Assembly (NCBI GenBank): GCA_045114665.1
Contig: JBGUKW010000184.1
Coordinates: 1-6,567, forward strand
DNA: 6,567 nt
Direction of reading: 5' to 3'
Source of the DNA: CADAWZ01 sp045114665
Lineage (GTDB): Bacteria; Vulcanimicrobiota; CADAWZ01
Notes under the pieces: generated by a model
Database searches by the model: none
What the model was told of the DNA's origin: nothing
The model's input: the letters and a program-made list of their open reading frames with translations, nothing else
Made by a program: the position numbers and the translations under genes
Part shown: piece by piece, positions 1 to 6,390 of the stretch
Position numbering within the stretch: the first letter of the stretch is position 1
Layout of the letters: every line of letters begins with the position of its first letter

Positions 1-99
1 AAGATATTTACCAACCTTAGTTTTATACATACCTCTGTGTATTCGCTTACCGCTGAACTGATATTCTTTAGGATTATCAATATTACATATGTTACGTTT
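1..99 (-). pseudogene. C-terminal remnant of an IS200/IS605-type TnpB (partial, runs off the left edge)
   Basis: An open frame of 33 codons enters from an in-frame TAA (100-102) and continues beyond the window edge. It reads IDNPKEYQFSGKRIHRG followed by MYKTKVGKYL. From memory of the family, this resembles the segment just before the last RuvC motif of Firmicute TnpB proteins, where a GKRIHRGLYKTK-like stretch precedes the NADxNGAxNI motif. That motif would lie just outside the window, so it cannot be confirmed. No start codon with a ribosome binding site is present, and upstream sequence is not TnpB-like: the resemblance fades near base 90 and is replaced by a repeat shared with the helicase gene's 3' end. 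I infer a 5'-truncated remnant rather than a working nuclease gene. TnpB is an RNA-guided DNA nuclease in intact elements. The match is short, so the family call is moderate. Confidence 0.5.
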
Positions 100-114
100 T
101 TAATATGAGTTTTT
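96..114. repeat. 19-nt direct repeat, copy 1 (downstream of the polymerase gene)
   Basis: These 19 bases (GTTTTTAATATGAGTTTTT on the plus strand) are identical to 4090-4108, which spans the last codons and stop of the helicase gene. On the minus strand both copies read as codons for KNSY followed by TAA. This copy is not attached to an open gene. It sits between the polymerase stop codon and the TnpB-like remnant and marks the edge of the recognisable TnpB-like sequence. An exact 19-nt match is unlikely by chance even in AT-rich DNA, although the T-runs reduce its information content. Confidence 0.75.
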
Positions 115-124
115 CGAAGAGAGG

Positions 125-140
125 ATAACGAACTCGTTAT
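125..140. other. 16-nt palindrome overlapping the polymerase stop codon
   Basis: ATAACGA (125-131) and TCGTTAT (134-140) are perfect inverted repeats separated by two bases. The right arm contains the polymerase gene's stop codon (137-139). No T-run follows on either strand, so this is not a typical intrinsic terminator. It lies within a 40-nt segment (108-147) that appears inserted relative to the 3' end of the helicase gene. It could be a binding or recombination site, or a mobile-element remnant. No specific function can be assigned. Confidence 0.5.
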
Positions 141-3100
141 GCTGAAAAGTTTTTTGGTAAGTCATCGCTTACCATTAAAGTTGTCAATCTGAATTGTTTT
201 GTTGTTTTATCATATAGAACAAGAGGATTTCCATCTTCACATAAATAAGGTCTGATTCTGTGTAATGTATTTGTCTGCCATTCTATGATATTTTTTATTG
301 GGATAATGATATCTTCTTTCTTTTCATTTAACTTATAAAGATTCTTCATAACAAATTGCAGTTTTTCTTCTTCTTCATCCCCATAATTATCCGTTACCTT
401 ATTTACATTACCTATAATCTTGATTTTTGCTCCATCTTTTAAATCTTTTCCAAACTTCTGGTATTCCTTACAGAAACAACATACATCAACACTACCACTT
501 TTATCTTCACAAGTAAAAAAAGCTAATTTTTCGCCATCTGATTTTCTTCCAACGATTTTTAAATCAGAAATGATACCACAAATTTTTTGACCTTTTCCTT
601 TATCAAGATATTCAATCGGAGTACACATAACATCCGCAGGAGAAGGAAGACTGTCCAACGGATTCTTAGAAAAATAATCGCCAAGATAGTATTTTTCATC
701 ATTCAATATTTCTTCCTCAGATAATTTATTAACAGGAATGTGGTAAGCATCAAATTGAGATAGCCCCTTTTGTTCATTTTTTTGAATGTTTTTGTTGATA
801 TCAATAAGTTCTTCTATCACATCATCACTTAAAAGATTACTTCTTTGCGGATATATGCTGTCCAAACAACCACTATGTATTAAAGGTTTTAAAACCTTTT
901 TTGTTAAAATTGTACGTTTTATAAAATCACGAAAATCTTTAAAAGGACCATTTAATCGTCTTTCTTCTATTATAGGAGTTAAATCTGTTTTTTCGGACAA
1001 TCCACGGATTCCATAGAAACTGTATCTCACATTCTCTCCTTCCACACAAAATGTGACATCTGAATGATTAATGTCCGGTTTTAATATATCGTAATTAACC
1101 ATTTTTAAATCATTTCTTAAGTTCCTAATTTTACCGTTCAGTTCTTTTGTATTTAAACAATCAAGATAGGCACCAGTATATTCTCTTGGATAATAATATT
1201 TTAACCATGCAGTCTGATAAGAGACGATAGCATATGCTGTTGCATGTGATTTATTAAACGCATATTTAGAAAAATCGACTAAATTTTCCCAATAATCTTC
1301 TGCCTTTTTTTTGTCTGAACCACGTTCAGTAAGACCGTTAATAAAATCATCTTTAAATTCAAGAAATTTTTCTACTTTCTTTTTACTCATATATCTTCTT
1401 ACAATGTCTGCTTTTCCCAAGCTAAAGCCCGCAAAACGATGAAAGATTTCCATAATCTGTTCCTGATATACAGGAAATCCATATGTAACATCTAAAACAT
1501 CTCCCATTTCCGAAATAGGATAAGAAGGTTCTTTTTCTCCGTTTTTTACTGCAATGATTTCTGGTATAAATTGCATTGGTCCCGGCCGATAAGCTGCTAT
1601 GATTAAAATGATGTCTTCAAAACTGGATGGTTTAAAATCTTTATTTACGGATTTCATTCCGGGTGACTCAACTTGAAAAATGCCATTTGTATAACCAGAA
1701 GCATACTGATTTATCACATTTTGGTCATCAAAATCAATCTTACTCATGTCAATGCTTTTCCCTACATTTTTTTGAATGGAACGTAATGTTTGTGTAATAA
1801 TGCCAAGATTTTTTAACCCGAGAAAATCCATTTTTAGCAAGCCGCATTCCTCTACTAATTCTTTAGAAAATTGACTAACAATGTTTTTTCCATCATTACA
1901 CATTAAAGGAATGTAATCAGATACAGGATGACAATCTGCAATAACAACACCTGCAGCGTGCATACCATAATCAATAAAGGTTCCTTCAATGAATTCAGCC
2001 ATTGTTAAAATAGCGATTGCATCTTTATTTTCACGATATTTATATTTTAATCCATGATTAATACTTTCTACCCCATTTTCATCACAAACAATTTCGTCAT
2101 CTAACAGATTGGAAAGGGAAATGTTTAATTCGTTAGGCAAATCTTTGCATATTTTATCGGCAAGAGCAGAAAAAGCCATATTATCGTTTTTCTTCTCCAA
2201 CCCATAAATACGGGCAACATTACGGATTGATTTTTTTGCTCCTAACAAACCAAAGGTTACAATCATGCATACGGCTTCGTCTCCATATTTATAACGAACA
2301 TAATCAATAACTTTTTCTCTGATTTCCGGAGAAAAATCGCTATCAATATCAGGCATACTTACACGTTCTACATTAAGAAAACGTTCAAACAAAAGATTGT
2401 ATTTGATAGGGTCTACATCTGTAATATCAATCAAATAACAGACTAAAGAACCTGCCGCAGAACCTCTTCCAGGGCCTATGCCTTCTCCTACCCCATTCGT
2501 ATTTTCCACGAGTTTTTCTAAATATTTTATATCATAAGGAGCTTTTTTGTACTCCTCCTCGTATTTAGAAAAATCAATTTTTCCAATCAATTTTCCATAT
2601 TGAAGATAATCTGCTGTTATTAGATGGTAATCTGCATATCCCATTTTTATAATAACATCCAGTTCATATTGTAAACGTTCTTCATAAACAGAATTCCAAT
2701 CACTTACCTTTTTCTTTCCTTTTTGACACATTGCGCGTAAACATTCTCCGGCATCTAAATCTTTATCATATACTGGATAGTGGTCGGAATTGTTTAAAGA
2801 CACATTGCAGCGTTCACCGATTTTATTGCAATTTTCAACTGCAACAGAAAGGATTTCTTCAGGAAACAGTTGTCTGAGAAAATTAACAAGTTCTTTTTCA
2901 CTTTTGATATATAACTCCTTATCCTCTTTTGAGTATGGGGTAAATTTATTGTATCGCATAGCACGGATATACTCCCGTCCCTTACATTCAATTTCTGTAT
3001 TCGATACCATGTGAGCATCATTAGTGATAATGATTGGAGTTTTTGTCTCTGTAAAAAGGTCTAAAGCCTTTGGCATGAGTATTTTTTCATTTTGCCAACC

Positions 3101-4066
3101 ATGATATTGCAATTCTCCGTAAAAATTATCTTCCCCAAAAATCTGTTTTAATTGGAGCAAACAATCTTTTGCATGATGATAAGCCTCATATTCAGACATT
3201 TTTTCTGCTTCTAAACTTTCAATCTGAGTATCATATTCATTTATTTTATTAAAAACAGCATCATATTTTTTTATGGACTTCTTTTTATTTCGTAATATTT
3301 CATCCAATCTTTCTTTTTCTTTTTTCTTTATCTCATATTGTTCCTTCGCATTTTCAATAAGAAATTTTTTGGCTTCATATGCTTTTTTTGCTTCTTCATA
3401 TCCATCATCATTTTCAGAAAAGGTTTCAAACACTTTTTTTTCTTTATTCATTTTTTTATCTTTATTTTTTTTATGGACACTGATATCAGCTCGTAAAAAC
3501 TGTATCTGTTGTTCCAGTTCAGAAATTTGAAAAAGAATTTCTTCGAAATCCACATCTTCGGGAATGGGGTGTGCTTTCTCATATTTTTCACGCAACCCCA
3601 TAATATGTTTTATTTTTTTATCAACAGCTTCGTTGGCATTTAAAGTTTTACAGATAACTCCCCCAACGCAAGCGGAAGAAGCAATCACTTCCCCATGACC
3701 AAGACTGCCCTCTCCAAAATATTTTTTTAACATATCCCATGAAGATATGGGCGTATCATAAGCATCTACATGGTGAAAAGATTCTGACACAAGTTTTATG
3801 ATAGCTTTATATCCCTGTTCAGAAACAGGAAATAAACACATATGCGCCCTTTTATCTCCAACATAAGTTTCCACCCCAGGGATTGCTTTTAATCCATATT
3901 TTTTGCAACTTTCTAAAAAAGCATAAACAGATGTCATCACTCCATGTTCAGTCAGGCCTAACGTGGTATAGCCAAGTTCTTTGGCTCTTCGACACATATC
4001 ATCCATTTTTGCAATAGAATCAAAACGAGAGTTTTCTGTATGAAAATGTAACATAGTATTTAGCAA
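137..4066 (-). CDS. dnaE: DNA polymerase III alpha subunit, DnaE type, with coiled-coil insertion in the PHP domain
   Basis: This is a template-directed DNA polymerase of family C, 1309 residues from the chosen start. The N-terminal PHP domain has all nine metal-ligand positions filled: H7 and H9, E40 (usually Asp) and H41, E66, H75, C133, D350 and H352. A Lys/Glu-rich, partly coiled-coil stretch at about 155-297 interrupts it. The polymerase core carries GPGRGSAAGS (531-540), PDIDSDF with catalytic D573 and D575, KMDFLGL with the third aspartate D747, YRPGP (826-830) and FNKSHATAYA (937-946). Next come a helix-hairpin-helix region (about 1042-1071), a weak clamp-binding-like QFDAY (1104-1108), an OB fold (about 1161-1244) and a 65-residue tail of unknown role. 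No DEDD exonuclease domain is present, so it is not PolC; any proofreading would have to come from the PHP site. I chose TTG at 4066 because GAGGTG (4078-4073) is well spaced from it; GTG at 4075 and ATG at 4054 fit less well. It is probably cotranscribed with the helicase gene 27 bases upstream. It diverges enough from housekeeping DnaE to suggest an accessory or element-borne copy. Confidence 0.95.
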   Translation of the reverse strand: MLNTMLHFHTENSRFDSIAKMDDMCRRAKELGYTTLGLTEHGVMTSVYAFLESCKKYGLKAIPGVETYVGDKRAHMCLFPVSEQGYKAIIKLVSESFHHVDAYDTPISSWDMLKKYFGEGSLGHGEVIASSACVGGVICKTLNANEAVDKKIKHIMGLREKYEKAHPIPEDVDFEEILFQISELEQQIQFLRADISVHKKNKDKKMNKEKKVFETFSENDDGYEEAKKAYEAKKFLIENAKEQYEIKKKEKERLDEILRNKKKSIKKYDAVFNKINEYDTQIESLEAEKMSEYEAYHHAKDCLLQLKQIFGEDNFYGELQYHGWQNEKILMPKALDLFTETKTPIIITNDAHMVSNTEIECKGREYIRAMRYNKFTPYSKEDKELYIKSEKELVNFLRQLFPEEILSVAVENCNKIGERCNVSLNNSDHYPVYDKDLDAGECLRAMCQKGKKKVSDWNSVYEERLQYELDVIIKMGYADYHLITADYLQYGKLIGKIDFSKYEEEYKKAPYDIKYLEKLVENTNGVGEGIGPGRGSAAGSLVCYLIDITDVDPIKYNLLFERFLNVERVSMPDIDSDFSPEIREKVIDYVRYKYGDEAVCMIVTFGLLGAKKSIRNVARIYGLEKKNDNMAFSALADKICKDLPNELNISLSNLLDDEIVCDENGVESINHGLKYKYRENKDAIAILTMAEFIEGTFIDYGMHAAGVVIADCHPVSDYIPLMCNDGKNIVSQFSKELVEECGLLKMDFLGLKNLGIITQTLRSIQKNVGKSIDMSKIDFDDQNVINQYASGYTNGIFQVESPGMKSVNKDFKPSSFEDIILIIAAYRPGPMQFIPEIIAVKNGEKEPSYPISEMGDVLDVTYGFPVYQEQIMEIFHRFAGFSLGKADIVRRYMSKKKVEKFLEFKDDFINGLTERGSDKKKAEDYWENLVDFSKYAFNKSHATAYAIVSYQTAWLKYYYPREYTGAYLDCLNTKELNGKIRNLRNDLKMVNYDILKPDINHSDVTFCVEGENVRYSFYGIRGLSEKTDLTPIIEERRLNGPFKDFRDFIKRTILTKKVLKPLIHSGCLDSIYPQRSNLLSDDVIEELIDINKNIQKNEQKGLSQFDAYHIPVNKLSEEEILNDEKYYLGDYFSKNPLDSLPSPADVMCTPIEYLDKGKGQKICGIISDLKIVGRKSDGEKLAFFTCEDKSGSVDVCCFCKEYQKFGKDLKDGAKIKIIGNVNKVTDNYGDEEEEKLQFVMKNLYKLNEKKEDIIIPIKNIIEWQTNTLHRIRPYLCEDGNPLVLYDKTTKQFRLTTLMVSDDLPKNFSA
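3176..3604 (-). other. Region encoding the coiled-coil insertion of the polymerase PHP domain
   Basis: In ordinary DnaE proteins the ASSACVGG-like PHP motif is followed after about 30-40 residues by the WxxxFGxxFYxELQxHG-like segment. Here these two landmarks (around residues 129-137 and 308-323) are separated by roughly 140 extra residues. The extra part is highly charged, with heptad-like hydrophobic spacing in SELEQQIQFLRADI and in YDTQIESLEAEKMSEYEAY, and a very Lys-rich centre. It is predicted by eye to form one or two antiparallel coiled-coil hairpins projecting from the PHP domain. The reading frame is uninterrupted and the flanking PHP motifs are intact, so the protein is probably functional. 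Confidence 0.75.
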
Positions 4067-4071
4067 AGCAA

Positions 4072-4078
4072 CCACCTC
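4072..4078 (-). promoter_or_regulatory. Ribosome binding site deciding the polymerase start
   Basis: The minus strand reads GAGGTGG here; GAGGTG is an exact six-base match to the anti-Shine-Dalgarno complement. It ends a suitable distance before TTG at 4066 (eight bases between GAGG and TTG). The longest frame opens with a GTG inside this site, which would leave it without its own ribosome binding site, and ATG at 4054 is about 20 bases away. TTG is therefore the best-supported initiator. Confidence 0.6.
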
Positions 4079-4089
4079 AAATTTCTTTT

Positions 4090-4108
4090 GTTTTTAATAT
4101 GAGTTTTT
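4090..4108. repeat. 19-nt direct repeat, copy 2 (3' end of the helicase gene)
   Basis: Identical to 96-114. Here it forms the last codons of the helicase gene (KNSY and the TAA stop at 4094-4096) and the start of the gap before the polymerase gene. The match extends further: 4102-4114 (AGTTTTTTGGTAA) is identical to 148-160 inside the end of the polymerase gene. Bases 4090-4114 thus correspond to two separated pieces flanking a 40-nt segment at 108-147. Confidence 0.75.
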
Positions 4109-6286
4109 TGGTAACATTGAAACATTTTTTGTGAAAATATCTATGATGTTTGATTTTCTGTTTTTTAATTTTGAAGAAAGAGTTGCAATTTCTAATGCAT
4201 CCTGTTCACTAATGATATAGACTTCTTTTTTTGCCCTCGTAACGGCTGTAAATAATAAATTATTATCCAGCATTCCAATTACAGTTTTTGGGAGAACAAT
4301 GATACAAACCGGAAATTCACTTCCCTGTGATTTATGGATAGTTATCGCATACGCTAAAGACAAATCAGATGCATCTTTGTGTAATACAGATACATCTTCT
4401 TTATTCACACATAAATCAATCGCATTATCAGCGAAACCGGTTATTTTTCCAATATCTCCGTTATAATATTCCTGTTCATAATTTGTTTTAGTAAAAATTA
4501 CCTTGTCGTTCATATGAAATTTAGCACGACCAAAGCGAAGACCTTCTTCTGTGGATGGATTTAATTCTTGCTGTAATACATGGTTTAGCGAAAAAACACC
4601 ACCATTTCTTTTTTTCACAGGGGATAAGACCTGCAAATCATATGGATTATCCTTTTTATAATATTTTTTACTAATATCTTTTACAATTTGTGCTATTTCT
4701 CCACTATCCTGTACGCGAATGATATGAAAATCATCACGTTCCTCGAAATCAATTTCTTTTCTTTTTATTTTTTTTACATTTTCTATGATTCCGGATTCTC
4801 CATTTTGCCTATATACAGAATCCAAAATATATTTTTCGATAATAGGAATATGTAAAAAATCATACAATATATTCCCCGGTCCAACGCTGGGCAGTTGGTC
4901 CGCATCCCCAAAAAGTAACAAAGTAGAACCATTCTTTATAGCATCCAAGAGCATGAAAGTCAAATCAGTATCCATCATAGAAACCTCATCAACAATAATA
5001 AAATTTGCATCTAACGGATTATTTCGATTTTTTTCCGGATATGGGTCATTTTCAAAAGGACGATATTCCAGCCCTTTATTGACGGTATATGCAGGATGAG
5101 AAGTAGCTTCTTTCATTCGTTGTGAAGCCCGTCCTGTTGGAGATAATAAAAGAACCTCTTCATTAGGAAACATATGGTTAATAAGTCGGATAAAACCTTT
5201 TATTGTAGTTGTTTTTCCAGTCCCCGGCCCCCCGGTGATGATTTTTACACCACTGCTTTTTAATGCAGAAAAAGCTTTTTTTTGAGATTCTCCATACACA
5301 ATCTTGTTTTTTTCTTCTATAACATGGATAAAATCTTCATCAAAAGGTAATCTTTTTCTACTATTATGTAAGCGTTCTATACTTATTACAATCTGTCGTT
5401 CTTTTTCCAATAAATCCTGTTTTGTAATACATACCTTGTCATTTTTTTTATAAAGGATTATCTTATCCATTTTTTTTAAAAAAACGGTATAATATAGAGG
5501 GGAAAGATGTTCTTGATAAATAGATTTTGTTTCAATCCTATAAATTCTTTTCATAAAATCTTCAAAAACATCATAGGTGTTTCCAACCCCTATCATTTCA
5601 TCAAAAGCTGTGTAAATAATAGACCGGACTCTGTTATCATTTATCAAAGGTAATCCCGCTTTTTTTGCAAGCGCATCACAAAGATAAAAATCCATATCCG
5701 CTTTATAGCCTATATAAGGATTTCTTTTCAAAGTTTGAATTGTATTTTCGGCAAAGGCTGAAAATAATTTATCAACATTTTCAAAATCACCACCAACCGT
5801 TTTTACATATTGATAAATATCCTGTTGCATACTGTTTGCCTTTAATTGAACAATCATATTATGAACACGAGACTGTGTTATTCCTTTTACGTTATTCAAA
5901 ATTAGTGCTTCTGCATCTTTATTTTTTCGAACAAAATCCAATATATTAGGGCCCGTATAATCAATAATGTTTTCAGCGATAACATCTCCAATTCCGTAAA
6001 AGGCAGACGATTTTAAATATTCAATAATATCTTTTTTATTTTCCGCAGAGAAGTCAATTCTATCTACGGTTAAATATTTCTTTCCATTTTTCATTGTATT
6101 CCATTGCCCTGATACGATAATCGGAAGTCCTTTGTTAACGGGAGGTATGGAGCCAAAACAATTTATACTCCCATATGGATTCCTATAAGGGACATTTTGG
6201 GTTGACTGTATAGTAAAAGCACATTCACCTGTTTTTTTATCCCGAAAAAAAGTAGAACCATATGTCCCTGCGATGGTTATTTGCAT
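4094..6286 (-). CDS. recD2: RecD2/TraA-family superfamily 1B DNA helicase
   Basis: This is a predicted ATP-dependent 5'-to-3' DNA helicase of 730 residues, within the usual RecD2 size range. The N-terminus has an OB-like segment (about 1-80, with a SGQWNTMKNGKKY stretch typical of RecD2) and helix-hairpin-helix elements (YGIGDVIAENI near 97-107, VKGITQSRV near 133-141). The motor follows with GGPGTGKTT Walker A (352-360, K358), motif Ia LSPTGRASQRM (381-391), Walker B VDEVSM (432-437), motif III GDADQLPSVGPG (460-471), VYRQ (491-494), an SH3-like segment (about 592-618), the IHKSQGSEFP motif (650-659) and TAVTRAKKEVYII (680-692). All key residues are present. Start: ATG at 6286 has AAGGGAG seven bases upstream and begins at the family's N-terminal domain. 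The longer frame from 6409 would add 41 residues crossing a terminator and the end of the preceding gene. It lies first in an operon with the polymerase gene. No RecB or RecC partner is seen, consistent with RecD2 rather than RecD. Confidence 0.93.
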   Translation of the reverse strand: MQITIAGTYGSTFFRDKKTGECAFTIQSTQNVPYRNPYGSINCFGSIPPVNKGLPIIVSGQWNTMKNGKKYLTVDRIDFSAENKKDIIEYLKSSAFYGIGDVIAENIIDYTGPNILDFVRKNKDAEALILNNVKGITQSRVHNMIVQLKANSMQQDIYQYVKTVGGDFENVDKLFSAFAENTIQTLKRNPYIGYKADMDFYLCDALAKKAGLPLINDNRVRSIIYTAFDEMIGVGNTYDVFEDFMKRIYRIETKSIYQEHLSPLYYTVFLKKMDKIILYKKNDKVCITKQDLLEKERQIVISIERLHNSRKRLPFDEDFIHVIEEKNKIVYGESQKKAFSALKSSGVKIITGGPGTGKTTTIKGFIRLINHMFPNEEVLLLSPTGRASQRMKEATSHPAYTVNKGLEYRPFENDPYPEKNRNNPLDANFIIVDEVSMMDTDLTFMLLDAIKNGSTLLLFGDADQLPSVGPGNILYDFLHIPIIEKYILDSVYRQNGESGIIENVKKIKRKEIDFEERDDFHIIRVQDSGEIAQIVKDISKKYYKKDNPYDLQVLSPVKKRNGGVFSLNHVLQQELNPSTEEGLRFGRAKFHMNDKVIFTKTNYEQEYYNGDIGKITGFADNAIDLCVNKEDVSVLHKDASDLSLAYAITIHKSQGSEFPVCIIVLPKTVIGMLDNNLLFTAVTRAKKEVYIISEQDALEIATLSSKLKNRKSNIIDIFTKNVSMLPKNSY

Positions 6287-6293
6287 AAAATCA

Positions 6294-6300
6294 CTCCCTT
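6294..6300 (-). promoter_or_regulatory. Ribosome binding site of the helicase gene
   Basis: The minus strand reads AAGGGAG, seven bases before ATG at 6286. This decides the start against the longer open frame that begins at 6409. Confidence 0.75.
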
Positions 6301-6308
6301 TTAACCTT

Positions 6309-6336
6309 TGTATATTTAATATGATAGAAAAAAGAA
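6309..6336 (-). promoter_or_regulatory. Possible promoter for the helicase-polymerase operon
   Basis: Only about 60 bases separate the terminator (6346-6382) from the helicase start, so a promoter is expected here if the terminator is efficient. On the minus strand TATACA (6314-6309) is a fair -10 candidate. The matching -35 region (TTCTTT, 6336-6331, 16-base spacing) is poor. The position is inferred from context more than from consensus. Confidence 0.25.
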
Positions 6337-6345
6337 TTTTGGACG

Positions 6346-6382
6346 AAAAAAAAACAGTCCCTTTTTGAGAGACTGTTTTTTT
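6346..6382 (-). terminator. Intrinsic terminator, potentially bidirectional
   Basis: CAGTC (6355-6359) pairs with GACTG (6371-6375). The stem is extended outward by A/T pairs and inward, past one mismatch, by CT/AG, leaving a five-base loop. On the minus strand it is followed by nine T residues, and it lies just after the stop codon at 6391-6393, so it should end transcription of the upstream gene. On the plus strand seven T residues follow, so it could also work in that direction. Confidence 0.85.
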
Positions 6383-6390
6383 CTGAAAGA

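Noticed and set aside
156..173. GGTAAG/CTTACC hairpin near the end of the polymerase gene as a terminator
   Set aside because: The stem is six base pairs with no proper T-run after it in the direction of transcription, and it lies in coding sequence.
42..173. Nine-base repeat TCGCTTACC at 43-51 and 165-173
   Set aside because: It is too short to distinguish from chance and has no extended similarity around it.
786..1016. Plus-strand open frame of 76 codons opposite the polymerase
   Set aside because: It lies wholly antisense to a strongly conserved gene, has low-complexity composition and shows no recognisable motif.
2790..3021. Short open frames on both strands inside the polymerase gene
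   Set aside because: Both are shadows of the polymerase coding region, with no good ribosome binding site or family resemblance.
3273..3530. Plus-strand Phe/Ser-rich frame of 85 codons resembling a membrane peptide
   Set aside because: Its hydrophobicity is the mirror of the Lys/Glu-rich coiled coil on the other strand, so it is a composition artefact.
4785..5949. Two plus-strand open frames (4785-5099 and 5665-5949) opposite the helicase
   Set aside because: Both are antisense to conserved helicase sequence and show no plausible protein features.
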